Below are positions 34,498-42,896 of a stretch of DNA of 64,000 nt, piece after piece. The DNA lies in assembly GCF_002561455.1 (NCBI RefSeq), contig NZ_NTUP01000004.1, positions 133,967-197,966 on the forward strand, read 5' to 3'. Below the pieces are notes generated by a model. It did no database searches, was not told the DNA's origin, and was given only the letters and a program-made list of their open reading frames with translations. Within the stretch, counting starts at the first letter, position 1. Each line of letters opens with the position of its first letter. The translations under genes and the position numbers were made by a program. This DNA is from Bacillus sp. AFS015802. Lineage in GTDB: Bacteria > Bacillota > Bacilli > Bacillales > Bacillaceae_B.

Positions 34498-34902
34498 ATT
34501 AGAAAATTAGCATTTATCGTTTTTATTATATTCCTTACTACGACGGGGTGTAGTGGTGGCGAAAGAGATGAAACCCGTGTACTAAATGGGAGTTCTAGAT
34601 CTTGGAATGCGAATATTGAAGTTGTCTTTACCAGCTCCGAGGAAGAGGATAAATACTATATTGGGGGGAACCTAAAATTCCAGAATAATTATATCCCCAA
34701 AAAAGTTAAATATTATTTATCCTATCCCACTGGAGAGGGTTCTGGCACATCATAGGGAAAAAACATAAAAATATTACAAAGTGGAGGTTCAAGACCTGGT
34801 ACCACAGCTAAAATTAATGACTTTGCTGAAAAGATAATTTTAAAGGTAGAGTGGGAAAATGAAGATGAAAAAATGTTAAAGGAAACCATTAATTTGGATT
34901 GA
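34498..34902 (+). pseudogene. lipoprotein, tandem copy 2, with in-frame TAG
   Basis: It is nearly identical to 33424-33828, including the ATT start position and the upstream 40 bases, but carries TAG at 34753-34755 (GGC ACA TCA TAG), which cuts the product to 85 residues. The frame after the stop remains open to the same TGA, so the mutation is recent. Confidence 0.75.
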
Positions 34903-34903
34903 A

Positions 34904-34975
34904 TAACAATATTCAGTTATAGGGGGCGCTAATGTAAGTGAGATTATCTATGCTGCGCCAGTACTTCAATTGTAA
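34904..34975 (+). repeat. array repeat (GGGGGCGCTAATG form)
   Basis: ATATTCAGTTATAGGGGGCGCTAATG...TATGCTGCGCCAGTACTTCAATTG: 5' edge as at 33832, core arms GGCGC/GCGCC. The rest of 34976-35197 holds no gene. Confidence 0.6.
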
Positions 34976-35197
34976 ATATTTTTTACACTTTCATAGCTTC
35001 GACCTCCATTAGGCCAGAGGCTCTTTCTTCTTGTTTCGGGAAAGATTTTAGAATGGACTTCTAGCACTAAAGTACAGAGAGCTTAGAAACACTAATAAAA
35101 TTGTTATACGCATAAAAGGAAAATAAATAACAAAAGATAATCATTAAAACACACGTGCAATTCAGGGGTAAAGGATATATGTGAGGAGGATTGAAGA

Positions 35198-35764
35198 ATG
35201 ACAGTGAATGAAGGAATACAACAAGCGAATAGAGCTACCCAACAGATAATTGAAGTAAATAATTTGATGACTGAAGCAGTAGTTCATTCCTTTATGTTTA
35301 CATGGCAGTGGTGGTTTGGAATCGGACTATTTATTATTCCTTGGATCCTTTGGTTTCTGTTTAGAAATAAGGAAAGTACAGGCAGACTTCTTATTGGAGG
35401 GTTTGTAACCATCATTTTATCATTAGTAATTGACCTTATTGCCTTGTCTTATGGGTTGTGGTCGTACCCCATGAAATTTTCACCTATAGCTCCACTGTTA
35501 TTTCTTCCCTATCATTTTTCATTAGCTCCTGTTGCCATTATGTTTGCACTTCAAATTAAACCGAGAACGAATGCACTACTAAAGGGTTCAATATTTGCTG
35601 CAATTGGAGCTTTTATAGGTATGAATTTCTTTGCCATGATTGATTTTTACAATCCAAAAGGATGGCCAACCATTTATGACTTTTTTATTTATCTATTCCT
35701 TTTCTTTGTAGCGCATTGGTTCAGCAACATGGATAGTTTTAAAAAAATATCAGATCGCTCTTGA
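35198..35764 (+). CDS. CBO0543-like integral membrane protein
   Basis: A 188-aa protein with about five transmembrane helices after a 30-residue polar N-terminus. WQWWFGIGLFIIPWILWFLFRNK, SYGLWSYPMKFSPIAPLLFLPYHFSLAPVAIM and the closing VAHWFSNMD are the conserved blocks of the CBO0543 family of Firmicutes. ATG 35198 follows GAGGAGGATTG. Function unknown. Confidence 0.78.
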   Translation: MTVNEGIQQANRATQQIIEVNNLMTEAVVHSFMFTWQWWFGIGLFIIPWILWFLFRNKESTGRLLIGGFVTIILSLVIDLIALSYGLWSYPMKFSPIAPLLFLPYHFSLAPVAIMFALQIKPRTNALLKGSIFAAIGAFIGMNFFAMIDFYNPKGWPTIYDFFIYLFLFFVAHWFSNMDSFKKISDRS

Positions 35765-35797
35765 GATACGGAAGAGAGCCTATGATTTGTTCAAGTA

Positions 35798-35836
35798 ACG
35801 GGCGCGATTATTTACATCGCGCTTTTTTTGGCGGAG
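35798..35836 (+). repeat. array repeat with GCGCGAT terminator hairpin
   Basis: AACGGGCGCGATTATTTACATCGCGCTTTTTTTGGCGG: perfect 7-base stem and seven Ts, terminating the CBO0543-like gene. 35837-36050 has no gene but repeats GGAATAATTGGTATTAAGTTAA. Confidence 0.72.
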
Positions 35837-36050
35837 TAAAACCATTGTAAGAAGTAAAAATTTTTGGAATAATTGGTATTAAGTTAACGTGGGTATTTTA
35901 GAAGCAGGTGGGTTCGGGACTTATATTTAAGATAGATTAAGAAACCATCACAATTGAAACACGACAACATTATTTTATAAGGAGTATTTCAAAGAAGATA
36001 AAGTATTGAAAGTTAAGTAGAGGGACTTGAAAACCAGGGGGGACAAAGCA

Positions 36051-36743
36051 ATGAAAACGATTGGACTTATAGGTGGAATGAGTTGGGAATCCTCCGTAAA
36101 GTATTACAAAGTAATCAACGAAGAAGTAAAAGAAAGATTAGGAGGGTTACATTCGGCAAAGTGTCTATTATACAGCGTTGACTTTGAGGAGATTGAACGC
36201 TATCAAGCGGAAGGTGATTGGGAAAGTGCGGGTAGAGCATTAGGAGAAGTTGCCTCCTCTTTAGAAAAAGCAGGTGCAGAATTCATCGTCATTTGTACAA
36301 ATACGATGCATAAAGTCATTGATCACGTGGAGGCACGGATCAACATTCCGGTATTACATATTGCTGATGCAACAGCAAATGAAATTCAAAGAGCCGATAT
36401 GAAAACAGTTGGCTTACTTGGAACTGCATATACAATGGAGCAAGATTTCTATAAATCTAGGATTCAATCTAACGGGATTAACGTGTTGGTTCCAGACAAA
36501 GAAGAAAGAAACACCATCAATAACGTGATTTATGAAGAGTTGTGTTTAGGAAAAATGGAACAATCATCTAAGGAGTATTATAAGAGCGTTATTCAAAAAT
36601 TAGTGGATAGAGGAGCTGAAGGGATCATCTTGGGGTGTACAGAAATCGGATTGTTAATTAAACCCGAAGATTCAGAAGTTCCATTGTTTGATACAACCGT
36701 TATTCATGCGATTGAAGCAGTAAATACGGCTCTAAAAAAATGA
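36051..36743 (+). CDS. aspartate/glutamate racemase-family protein
   Basis: A 230-aa protein from ATG 36051 (GGGGGGACA upstream). It has two internally similar halves with one catalytic cysteine each: VICTNTMHKV (about 82-91) and IILGCTEIGLL (about 189-199). The N-terminus IGLIGGMSWESSVKYY is diagnostic of the YgeA/RacX branch, which racemises Asp, Glu or other amino acids without cofactor. Single-gene unit in the array. Confidence 0.88.
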   Translation: MKTIGLIGGMSWESSVKYYKVINEEVKERLGGLHSAKCLLYSVDFEEIERYQAEGDWESAGRALGEVASSLEKAGAEFIVICTNTMHKVIDHVEARINIPVLHIADATANEIQRADMKTVGLLGTAYTMEQDFYKSRIQSNGINVLVPDKEERNTINNVIYEELCLGKMEQSSKEYYKSVIQKLVDRGAEGIILGCTEIGLLIKPEDSEVPLFDTTVIHAIEAVNTALKK

Positions 36744-36754
36744 GGATTCTTAAA

Positions 36755-36833
36755 GAAGCTGGGCAATAATTGAAAATTTGTTCATTTGTCCACCTACTGC
36801 TCTTTTTCAATTATTGAGGCAGCTTAGTAAAAA
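36755..36833 (+). repeat. array repeat, ATTGCCC type (copy 7, diverged)
   Basis: GGGCAATAATTGAAAATTTGTTCATTTGTCCACCTACTGCTCTTTTTCAATTATTGAGGCAGCTTAG. The edges are kept, the stem is largely lost. Confidence 0.6.
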
Positions 36834-36856
36834 AAGGATATGCGGAGGGGATTCTA

Positions 36857-37402
36857 ATAGAAAACAGTAATAGTAGGCTCTCAAATGAAAGGTTATGGTT
36901 AAGGGAATTTACTACGAGTGATTGGATGGGTGTACATACATACGCATCACAAGAGATCGTTTGTCAATATCAACCTTGGGGACCGAATACAGAAAAAGAC
37001 TCGCAGGATTTTGTAAATCAAGCGATTAAAGACTCTGCACAAAACCCAAGAACAAGGTTTATTTTTGCCATTATATATGATGGGATTTTGATTGGAGCTG
37101 GAGAGTTTAATATAAGGGATTTTACTAATAAAGTTGGAGAAATTGGCTATATTCTTAATCCAGATTATTGGGGAAAAGGGATAGCGACAGAAGTTGCCAC
37201 TCTATTAATTGATTTTGGATTTGGAGAACTTAAGCTTCATCGTATATATGCAACTTGTGATCCAAGGAACATAGGTTCATCAAAAGTGTTGGAGAAAGTT
37301 GGAATGACCAAAGAAGGTAGAATGCGTGAAGATTTGTTATTGAAAGATGGCTGGCGAGATTCATTACTATACAGTGTTTTGGAGCACGAATGGAAATTGT
37401 AA
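36857..37402 (+). CDS. GNAT-family acetyltransferase (RimJ/RimL-like) with apparent ATA start
   Basis: A RimJ-type acetyltransferase: LSNERLWLREFTTSDW is the usual N-terminal strand, GYILNPDYWGKGIATEVATLLI the acetyl-CoA loop, and HRIYATCDPRNIGSSKVLEKVGM the conserved C-terminal block. The first ATG (36926) would remove the N-terminal strand. The only start well placed after GGAGGGG (36844-36850) is ATA 36857, giving 181 aa. Either this rare start is used or the gene lost its ATG. Confidence 0.75.
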   Translation: MENSNSRLSNERLWLREFTTSDWMGVHTYASQEIVCQYQPWGPNTEKDSQDFVNQAIKDSAQNPRTRFIFAIIYDGILIGAGEFNIRDFTNKVGEIGYILNPDYWGKGIATEVATLLIDFGFGELKLHRIYATCDPRNIGSSKVLEKVGMTKEGRMREDLLLKDGWRDSLLYSVLEHEWKL

Positions 37403-37423
37403 TATAACAAACCTTATTTAGCT

Positions 37424-37505
37424 GACAGGGGTATTAAGTGAAGATCATGCAGCAGATCTTCGGTTTTTTTATTCAAGTTATCGGGCACGTTAATGGAATA
37501 ATTCC
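37424..37505 (+). repeat. array repeat with GAAGATC terminator hairpin
   Basis: ACAGGGGTATTAAGTGAAGATC, ATGCAGCA, GATCTTCGGTTTTTTTATTC, then AAGTTATCGGGCACGTTAATGGAATAATTC. Perfect 7-base stem with seven Ts, then the shared tail. Confidence 0.72.
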
Positions 37506-37550
37506 TGTCAAAAATATAAATGCTTTGGTGTCCCAAGGAGGGGAGTTGAA

Positions 37551-37733
37551 GTGAATAGCAAGTTAACAAAATCCCGAACAGATAAGTCAATAAGCGGTGT
37601 TTGTGGAGGAATAGCGGAATATTTCGGTATTTCTTCTTTGGGAGTAAGGTTAATATTTCTTTTATTACCTGCTAATATACTTATCTATATAATTCTTGTT
37701 AATATCATGCATGACAGTCCCCGAACATTATAA
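37551..37733 (+). CDS. PspC-domain protein
   Basis: A 60-aa protein from GTG 37551 (GGAGGGG upstream). KLTKSRTDKSISGVCGGIAEYFGI is the PspC signature and is followed by a single transmembrane helix (LGVRLIFLLLPANILIYIILV). PspC proteins sit in the membrane and in enterobacteria help control the phage-shock response; small stand-alone forms are common in Bacillus. Confidence 0.85.
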   Translation: MNSKLTKSRTDKSISGVCGGIAEYFGISSLGVRLIFLLLPANILIYIILVNIMHDSPRTL

Positions 37734-37785
37734 TTACTAATTTCTAATTTTTTAAAAAAATATAGAGGAATACAGGTAGAATCAT

Positions 37786-38748
37786 ATGCCCAAAATTGAC
37801 AATATGCTTGCCATTCTATGGATGCTTCGTTCAGGGAAAAAAGTGACGGCACAGCAAATTTCAGAAAAGCTAGAGATAAATATAAGAACGGTGTATCGTT
37901 ATATTGACACCATTTCTACAAGTGGTGTACCGATCGTTTCAGAACCAGGACATAACGGTGGGTACTCTTTATTGAACCATTTTGTTGAGGCTCCTTTGTT
38001 TTTTGATGTTGAGGAGCAAACTTCCCTTTATCACGCGGCTGTTTTTGCAGAAGAAGCCGGGTATTATGGAGGGGAAGCGCTAAATAAGGCCATTTCTAAA
38101 CTAAGCCACCACTCCAATCGCGAACAGGAAATAAAGGTCAACCAACATGTAACCAGTCTTGAAGTCATAAGTCGATTACATCCACCCTCTATGGAACCTT
38201 TACTGAAGGAGTTGGAACAGGCCGTAGCTGAAGGGTACTCAGTCAACATTCTTTATCATAAAAGTGGCGAAAAGCCATTAAGTGAAAGAATGGTTGATCC
38301 GTACAGAATGATCTTTTGGAATCATAAGTGGTATGTGATTGGATTTTGTCATCTTCGAAATGATATCCGAAGTTTTAGGGTCGATCGAATGGAACGTCTC
38401 ATGCTGACTGAAAATACGTTTAACCGGCCGGAGAATTTTTCAGCACGTGACTTTTTCGTGAAAAACCTTCTTCCCACGATAGAAGATAAGGAAGGAATTA
38501 TGTCTTTGGTTCTTCATGGGGAAAAAAGTTCATTGGATGATATTTGCCAACATTGGTTTTTAGGGCATTATTTACAAGAACGGACTTCCAATCAAGCCGT
38601 TTTTCTTCTTGAAAAAGAGATCTTACATACCTATGTACCTTATTTACTTTTACCGTACAATCAATCGATTAAAGTGATGGAGCCCATCAGTCTTAAGAAA
38701 AGAATGATTGAAGTCCTGTCGGAATTAATTGAATACCATCAAGTATGA
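37786..38748 (+). CDS. YafY-type HTH/WYL-domain transcriptional regulator
   Basis: A 320-aa protein. Residues 1-60 form an HTH_11-type DNA-binding domain (VTAQQISEKLEINIRTVYRYIDTISTSGVPIV) and residues 140-215 a WYL domain (VDPYRMIFWNHKWYVIGFCHLRNDIRSFRVDRM), followed by a C-terminal helical extension. WYL regulators sense nucleic acids or small ligands and some control defence or DNA-damage genes. No target is obvious; the gene ends the array. Confidence 0.85.
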   Translation: MPKIDNMLAILWMLRSGKKVTAQQISEKLEINIRTVYRYIDTISTSGVPIVSEPGHNGGYSLLNHFVEAPLFFDVEEQTSLYHAAVFAEEAGYYGGEALNKAISKLSHHSNREQEIKVNQHVTSLEVISRLHPPSMEPLLKELEQAVAEGYSVNILYHKSGEKPLSERMVDPYRMIFWNHKWYVIGFCHLRNDIRSFRVDRMERLMLTENTFNRPENFSARDFFVKNLLPTIEDKEGIMSLVLHGEKSSLDDICQHWFLGHYLQERTSNQAVFLLEKEILHTYVPYLLLPYNQSIKVMEPISLKKRMIEVLSELIEYHQV

Positions 38749-38749
38749 G

Positions 38750-38790
38750 AACTTCCCTGACGCTAGCTGTCAGGGAAGTTTTATTATTTT
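38750..38790 (+). terminator. terminator after the WYL regulator
   Basis: A perfect 12-base stem AACTTCCCTGAC / GTCAGGGAAGTT with a 7-base loop and TTATTATTTT tail. Confidence 0.88.
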
Positions 38791-38835
38791 ACCTTCAGGG
38801 ATTGAAGTTAGTTCGGATTTTTCATCTTTAATCGA
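38787..38835 (+). repeat. remnant of the lipoprotein terminator sequence (third copy)
   Basis: ACCTTCAGGGATTGAAGTTAGTTCGGATTTTTCATC matches, with a few changes, the loop and right arm of the terminator at 18073-18119 and its copy near 19040. The left arm is absent. The remaining 38836-39017 shows no gene. Confidence 0.5.
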
Positions 38836-39017
38836 GCTTCATTTTTATCAATAATGCACTCGGGAACACCTATTGTAAGTAATATGGAAAACCTGCCAAA
38901 GAATCAGAGCTTATGGGATGATTTCTCTGTCTTTATGGAAAGAGCATTGGAGAATCAGTTTATGAAGGGTTTCTAATGGAATGTCTATAATGATTAACAA
39001 CGTAATATTTGACTGAC

Positions 39018-39065
39018 AAAAAACCAAAAGTGCTTCTAATAAAAGAAAAGCTCTTTTGGTTTTTT
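39018..39065 (-). terminator. terminator of peptide cassette 1
   Basis: AAAAAACCAAAAG (39018-39030) and CTTTTGGTTTTTT (39053-39065) form a perfect 13-base stem with a 22-base loop, reading out as T-run on either strand. It lies just after the minus-strand MFS gene. Confidence 0.75.
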
Positions 39066-39068
39066 AAA

Positions 39069-40292
39069 TTACGAGGCCATAGTTTTTTTACCAAAAAGTA
39101 TATTTCTCATTGAAGTATGTGTGAACATAATGATTAACAGAGTCAGGGAACTAAAAATTCCAAAGGTAAAGAAGGTACTTGATACTTTATAGTAACCGTC
39201 GGTCGCGCCTGCAAAAATGGTGCTTAAAGCAATTGCAAGAGTAGTGAACGCATTTGCGTTAGAATAAACCCGCCCTCTTAATTCAGAAGGGATGTTTAAA
39301 CCAAAATCTACGCTAGCCAGAATGTTAAATGATCCGTATAAAAAACCCAATATTGTAATAATAAATACCATAGGTATGAAACTTAAGTCGAAAACTAACA
39401 CGCAATAGAGTAATGTAAAAGATAAAGGTAGAATATTTATTATACGATTTTTGTTTCGTTGCTTATTGATTTTGGGCCCAAATATTGTTCCTGTAAAGAT
39501 ACCAATTGTTAGACAGGTCATTAACAGGCCGTAAAAAGATTTATTCATACTTATTTCCTGTAAGTATAAAAGTAATAAAACTTGCAGACCGCCAAATGCA
39601 AAATCTAGAACAATCCAATAAAAATTTAGCTTTCTAAGGTGTTTATTTGTATAGAGAAAAAGGAAACCTTCCTTTATTTGAACAGTAAGAGGTTCTCTAT
39701 TGGTACGTTTTATTTCAGGGATTTTAATAAAGCATGTTAGTAAAGCTGCGATTAAATAGGTGAATAGATCAATCAATATAACCGCATACGTACTTGTAAA
39801 TGCAATGAGTATTCCGGCAAGAGAAGGACCTAATATGTTGGAAAGTTGCTGAGTAGAACCATTTAATGAAACAGCACTGGGAAAATGTTTTCTAGGGACT
39901 ATATCCGGTGAAACGGCTAATCTGATAGGTGCGTAAAACGACTTCGAAACACCCATCAATGCAAGTAACGTAAAAATCAAAATGAAATTTGTAGTAAGTA
40001 AGATACCTAAAATGAACAGTACTCTCAAAAGGTCGACGATAATGAGTGATTTTTTTCGATTGAATTTATCGGTCAGCGCACCAAGGAATGGTCCTAATAA
40101 AGTGGCAGGAAGGACTTCGATGGCAAAGGCAAGCCCCATCAATAATCCGGAACCTGTCTTTTCTAAAATCAGAATTGGAAGGGCTATTCGTGTCAGGGCG
40201 GTGCCGAAAAAAGAAATGGCTCCTCCGAAAAAGAATAACCCATAATTTTTACTGAATAATAATTTGGTGAATTCACCACTCAATCGTTTCAT
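39069..40292 (-). CDS. MFS exporter of peptide cassette 1
   Basis: A 407-aa transporter with about 12 helices: FGTALTRIALPILILEKTGSG, motif A GPFLGALTDKFNRKKSLIIVDLLRV, and a C-terminal GLNIPSELRGRVYSNANAF. It is a close paralogue of the protein at 52873-54099, with whole stretches nearly shared (ALPILILE-TGSG, GLLMT-LTIG). Its ATG overlaps the stop codon of the TPR gene (ATGA), so the two are translationally coupled. From its position it probably exports the small peptide encoded at the head of the cassette. Confidence 0.85.
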   Translation of the reverse strand: MKRLSGEFTKLLFSKNYGLFFFGGAISFFGTALTRIALPILILEKTGSGLLMGLAFAIEVLPATLLGPFLGALTDKFNRKKSLIIVDLLRVLFILGILLTTNFILIFTLLALMGVSKSFYAPIRLAVSPDIVPRKHFPSAVSLNGSTQQLSNILGPSLAGILIAFTSTYAVILIDLFTYLIAALLTCFIKIPEIKRTNREPLTVQIKEGFLFLYTNKHLRKLNFYWIVLDFAFGGLQVLLLLYLQEISMNKSFYGLLMTCLTIGIFTGTIFGPKINKQRNKNRIINILPLSFTLLYCVLVFDLSFIPMVFIITILGFLYGSFNILASVDFGLNIPSELRGRVYSNANAFTTLAIALSTIFAGATDGYYKVSSTFFTFGIFSSLTLLIIMFTHTSMRNILFGKKTMAS

Positions 40293-42448
40293 GACCAGTT
40301 CACCTGGTTAAGTTCTTCAATAATTTCTAACAGAAAGTTGTGAAACTCCTCTTCATTTGGAGACAGTGTAAGAGCATTCTCTATCTCTTTCTTTGCTTCA
40401 TGATATTCTTCTAATACTTTATGAATATAAGCTTTATTAAAATAAAACCAGGGGTTGGTTTTATCAAGTGTGACTGCTTTTTCTAACAGGGTTTTTGCTT
40501 CAATAAAGTTACCTTCCACATTATGGACGATAGCCAGATTCACATAAGGCTCTGCTTGATTTGGTCGTAACCCGATGGCTTTTGAAAGATCTTTTTTTGC
40601 TTCATTTAGCATGCCGATTCGCTGAAATAGTGAAGCTCTATTCACAAAAACCTCTATTGTGTTTTTGTTCAAATTTTCAATCGTTTGGTAATCTCTCAAG
40701 GCATGGTCGAATTGTTCAATGGCTTCATAAGTAAGAGCCCTATTAAGTAAGGCGGGTATAAATTGTGGTCTGACTTTTAACGCCTGAGTAAAATCCTTAA
40801 TAGCTTTATCGTTATTCTCTGTTAAATAATATAAATATCCTCTTGAATTCCACGCATTACTATTATCCGGGTTGATAAATAACGAGTAGTCATAGTCTTT
40901 CAAGGCGTTACCCCAATCACCTAGAGAAGATTTAGCATTGCCACAGTTCAAATAGACCTCGTCTTTAGGTAAACCCTCTTCTTTTACCATTTCATAGTAG
41001 TGGACTGCCTCTTCATTTCGACCCATTATCTGTAGCATATTTGCTTTATTGTTATATAAATCTAGGTGGGATGGAACTAGGTGAATGGCTCTTTCCATAT
41101 AAGAAAGAGCTTCATCGAAATTACCTCTATCTTGTAATGCATAGGCTGTATTGTAATGTAATATAGCATGGGTCATGAGATGTTCATTGTGCTCAAAGGT
41201 TAGCTGGAATTCTTTGATGTTGTCCTTCTCTATTTGAATAGCACGATCATACTCTTTGTTTTTAAAATAATAGAGGGCACGTGAATTATTTAACCAAAGC
41301 CTTTCCATTACAGCTTGCTTATCATGTAAACCTTCAATATAGGAGAATCCTTTATCCAGCCATTCTTGGCCGAGAAGTTCATCGATATGCTTCGTTATAA
41401 ATGAACCGATTATGTAGCAGACCTTGGCATTGAAATACCTGTCATCAGAGTGTTTTATACTTTCTTCTAAACATTCCATCGCAATGTTGTTCTGTTTTAG
41501 CAGAACGTGCGAAACACCTTTTAAGCGAAGCAATCTTGCCTTATTCCTAGCATTAAAGTAATCCCAGTAGTGGTGGATAAGGATATCGACATAATAAATG
41601 GCTTCATCATAACAAGCGTTTCTCTTTGAATATATGGCTGCTTCTTTAAAGGATTCTGCTATCTCCTTACTTTTGTCATTCGAGAGAAGGAGATTCGCAT
41701 ATGTAGCGGATAGGTCCTTTTCCTGATACTTCTGCCAATGTTGAGTGTAATCTGAACGACTATCACGATTTGAATGAAAAGTATCTGTGAAATCTAATGT
41801 CTCGGAAGCATATTCAGATTGAATGTCAGCCAAATTTTTAGCCTTTATAGAAGAGAGAAAGAGATATTTTTCCGGGAGGCTGTTTGCTGAGTAGGAACCC
41901 ACTAAGTAAAAGTTTGCTTGTTTTGATCGCTTTGCGAGCTGTTCGATAAAGCGGATGCTTGAAAAGTCGGTATTATCTATATCAGAAAACATGAATACTA
42001 CTTTTTCAGTAGTACCTAATAGCTTTGCTGATTCCAATAAAAAATTGATAATGCCATTTATTATTTGATAGACAAAGCTGAGAGTAAAAGAAGTGGGATT
42101 TTGTTCTTGAGGAATCTCTAACCCTAGAGAAACACCTTTAAACAACTCACTTTCTTCTTTTAACCAGGGCATTAAATAATACAGAGGCTTTTTATACTTG
42201 CTTACAAGAGAAGACTGTCCCAAATCAAGTTTCTCTAATTGTTGGTACACTAATTGTTTCGCAATATAAAAGGACTCGGTAGGTAAACAAACACCGGAAG
42301 TACTGTACACATAATGTTTATCCAGTAAGAAAGATTCCTTTAGTTGACCCATATGTGGAAGAACTTCTGTTGGATCTCCATTTATTAATGACACATGGGG
42401 TTCGTTTGATGAAAATAAAGTTGAATAAATATCTTTTAAGTTTTCCAT
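40289..42448 (-). CDS. TPR protein with degenerate STAND-like N-terminus, cassette 1
   Basis: A 719-aa protein. I prefer ATG 42448, which has TTAGGAG 8 bases upstream, over ATG 42469. Residues 1-210 look like an ATPase domain that lost its P-loop: SLINGDPTEVLPHMG stands where G-x4-GK-[ST] is expected, while a Walker-B-like VVFMFSDIDNTDFSS remains. Residues 270-719 are at least ten TPR units (AWNSRGYLYYLTENNDKAIK; AEPYVNLAIVHNVEGNFIEA). TPR arrays commonly bind peptides, so it may sense, escort or give immunity to the cassette peptide. It has no HTH and no membrane segment. A paralogue is at 54109. Confidence 0.75.
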   Translation of the reverse strand: MENLKDIYSTLFSSNEPHVSLINGDPTEVLPHMGQLKESFLLDKHYVYSTSGVCLPTESFYIAKQLVYQQLEKLDLGQSSLVSKYKKPLYYLMPWLKEESELFKGVSLGLEIPQEQNPTSFTLSFVYQIINGIINFLLESAKLLGTTEKVVFMFSDIDNTDFSSIRFIEQLAKRSKQANFYLVGSYSANSLPEKYLFLSSIKAKNLADIQSEYASETLDFTDTFHSNRDSRSDYTQHWQKYQEKDLSATYANLLLSNDKSKEIAESFKEAAIYSKRNACYDEAIYYVDILIHHYWDYFNARNKARLLRLKGVSHVLLKQNNIAMECLEESIKHSDDRYFNAKVCYIIGSFITKHIDELLGQEWLDKGFSYIEGLHDKQAVMERLWLNNSRALYYFKNKEYDRAIQIEKDNIKEFQLTFEHNEHLMTHAILHYNTAYALQDRGNFDEALSYMERAIHLVPSHLDLYNNKANMLQIMGRNEEAVHYYEMVKEEGLPKDEVYLNCGNAKSSLGDWGNALKDYDYSLFINPDNSNAWNSRGYLYYLTENNDKAIKDFTQALKVRPQFIPALLNRALTYEAIEQFDHALRDYQTIENLNKNTIEVFVNRASLFQRIGMLNEAKKDLSKAIGLRPNQAEPYVNLAIVHNVEGNFIEAKTLLEKAVTLDKTNPWFYFNKAYIHKVLEEYHEAKKEIENALTLSPNEEEFHNFLLEIIEELNQVNWS

Positions 42449-42480
42449 TGGAAAAACTCCTAATTTCATATTTTTATATA

Positions 42481-42519
42481 AATTAAGGCTCTTTTCACAG
42501 ATGGAAAAGAGCCTTAATT
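42481..42519 (-). terminator. hairpin between peptide gene and TPR gene, cassette 1 (attenuator-like)
   Basis: Perfect 16-base arms AATTAAGGCTCTTTTC / GAAAAGAGCCTTAATT with a 7-base loop. On the minus strand it follows the peptide stop by 61 bases and precedes the TPR start by 32. With the weak T-rich tail (TTATATAAAAAT) it could let most transcripts end after the peptide gene. Confidence 0.7.
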
Positions 42520-42580
42520 GCGCTTTTTGACAAGCCCTCTAATGCTATCTAATATGTAGCATTATTGTTTTAATATTCGA

Positions 42581-42661
42581 TTAAGCCCAGCCGCCTTCGT
42601 CGATGTAACCTAAGCTATACGCTCTAACGTTCTCAACCTTTGTCATTTTGATTGATTTCAT
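42581..42661 (-). CDS. 26-aa peptide of cassette 1 (RiPP- or pheromone-like precursor)
   Basis: The ATG at 42661 is preceded by AGAGGAG. The product starts MKSIKMTKVENVRAY and ends GYIDEGGWA. The 22-aa peptide of cassette 2 (56503) shares MKS[IL]K, VE, R and GY-x-D-G in the same order. There is no signal peptide and no cysteine. The first half resembles a short leader and the second a Gly/Tyr/Asp-rich core. Its position at the head of a PlcR-box promoter and before a putative exporter argues for an exported peptide. No modification enzyme is encoded in the cassette. Confidence 0.7.
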   Translation of the reverse strand: MKSIKMTKVENVRAYSLGYIDEGGWA

Positions 42662-42688
42662 GTTTGTCAACTCCTCTCTAGTCATTTT

Positions 42689-42704
42689 TTGTAAAATTTT
42701 ACAA
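42689..42704. promoter_or_regulatory. perfect palindrome in the cassette 1 leader
   Basis: TTGTAAAATTTTACAA, a 16-base perfect palindrome between the likely -10 (TATATT on the minus strand, 17 bases after TTGACC) and the peptide start. It could be an operator or an RNA hairpin. A different palindrome holds the same place in cassette 2. Confidence 0.4.
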
Positions 42705-42742
42705 GATAAATATATTAAATAAAATTCCACGGGTCAATGTAA

Positions 42743-42758
42743 TATGCATAATTGCATA
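42743..42758. promoter_or_regulatory. PlcR box upstream of the cassette 1 peptide
   Basis: TATGCATAATTGCATA fits TATGNAN4TNCATA at all ten fixed positions. It is 82 bases before the peptide ATG on the minus strand. The downstream minus-strand sequence has TTGACC, 17 bases, TATATT as a likely promoter. Confidence 0.85.
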
Positions 42759-42896
42759 AAAAAATACTGAAAATATCTTTTCTTTAGAGTGATTTAAACC
42801 TTAAAAGCGAATCAGTTATCCTAATATGAAGGATCCTATTTGATAAATATTTTGTATATTCGTTTATCTACTGAAAGAATAGTGAATTTTCGAAAA

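Noticed and set aside
8671-37505. Calling the accessory array an integron
   Set aside because: No tyrosine-recombinase integrase, attI site or attC RYYYAAC/GTTRRRY core is visible. Only the layout is similar.
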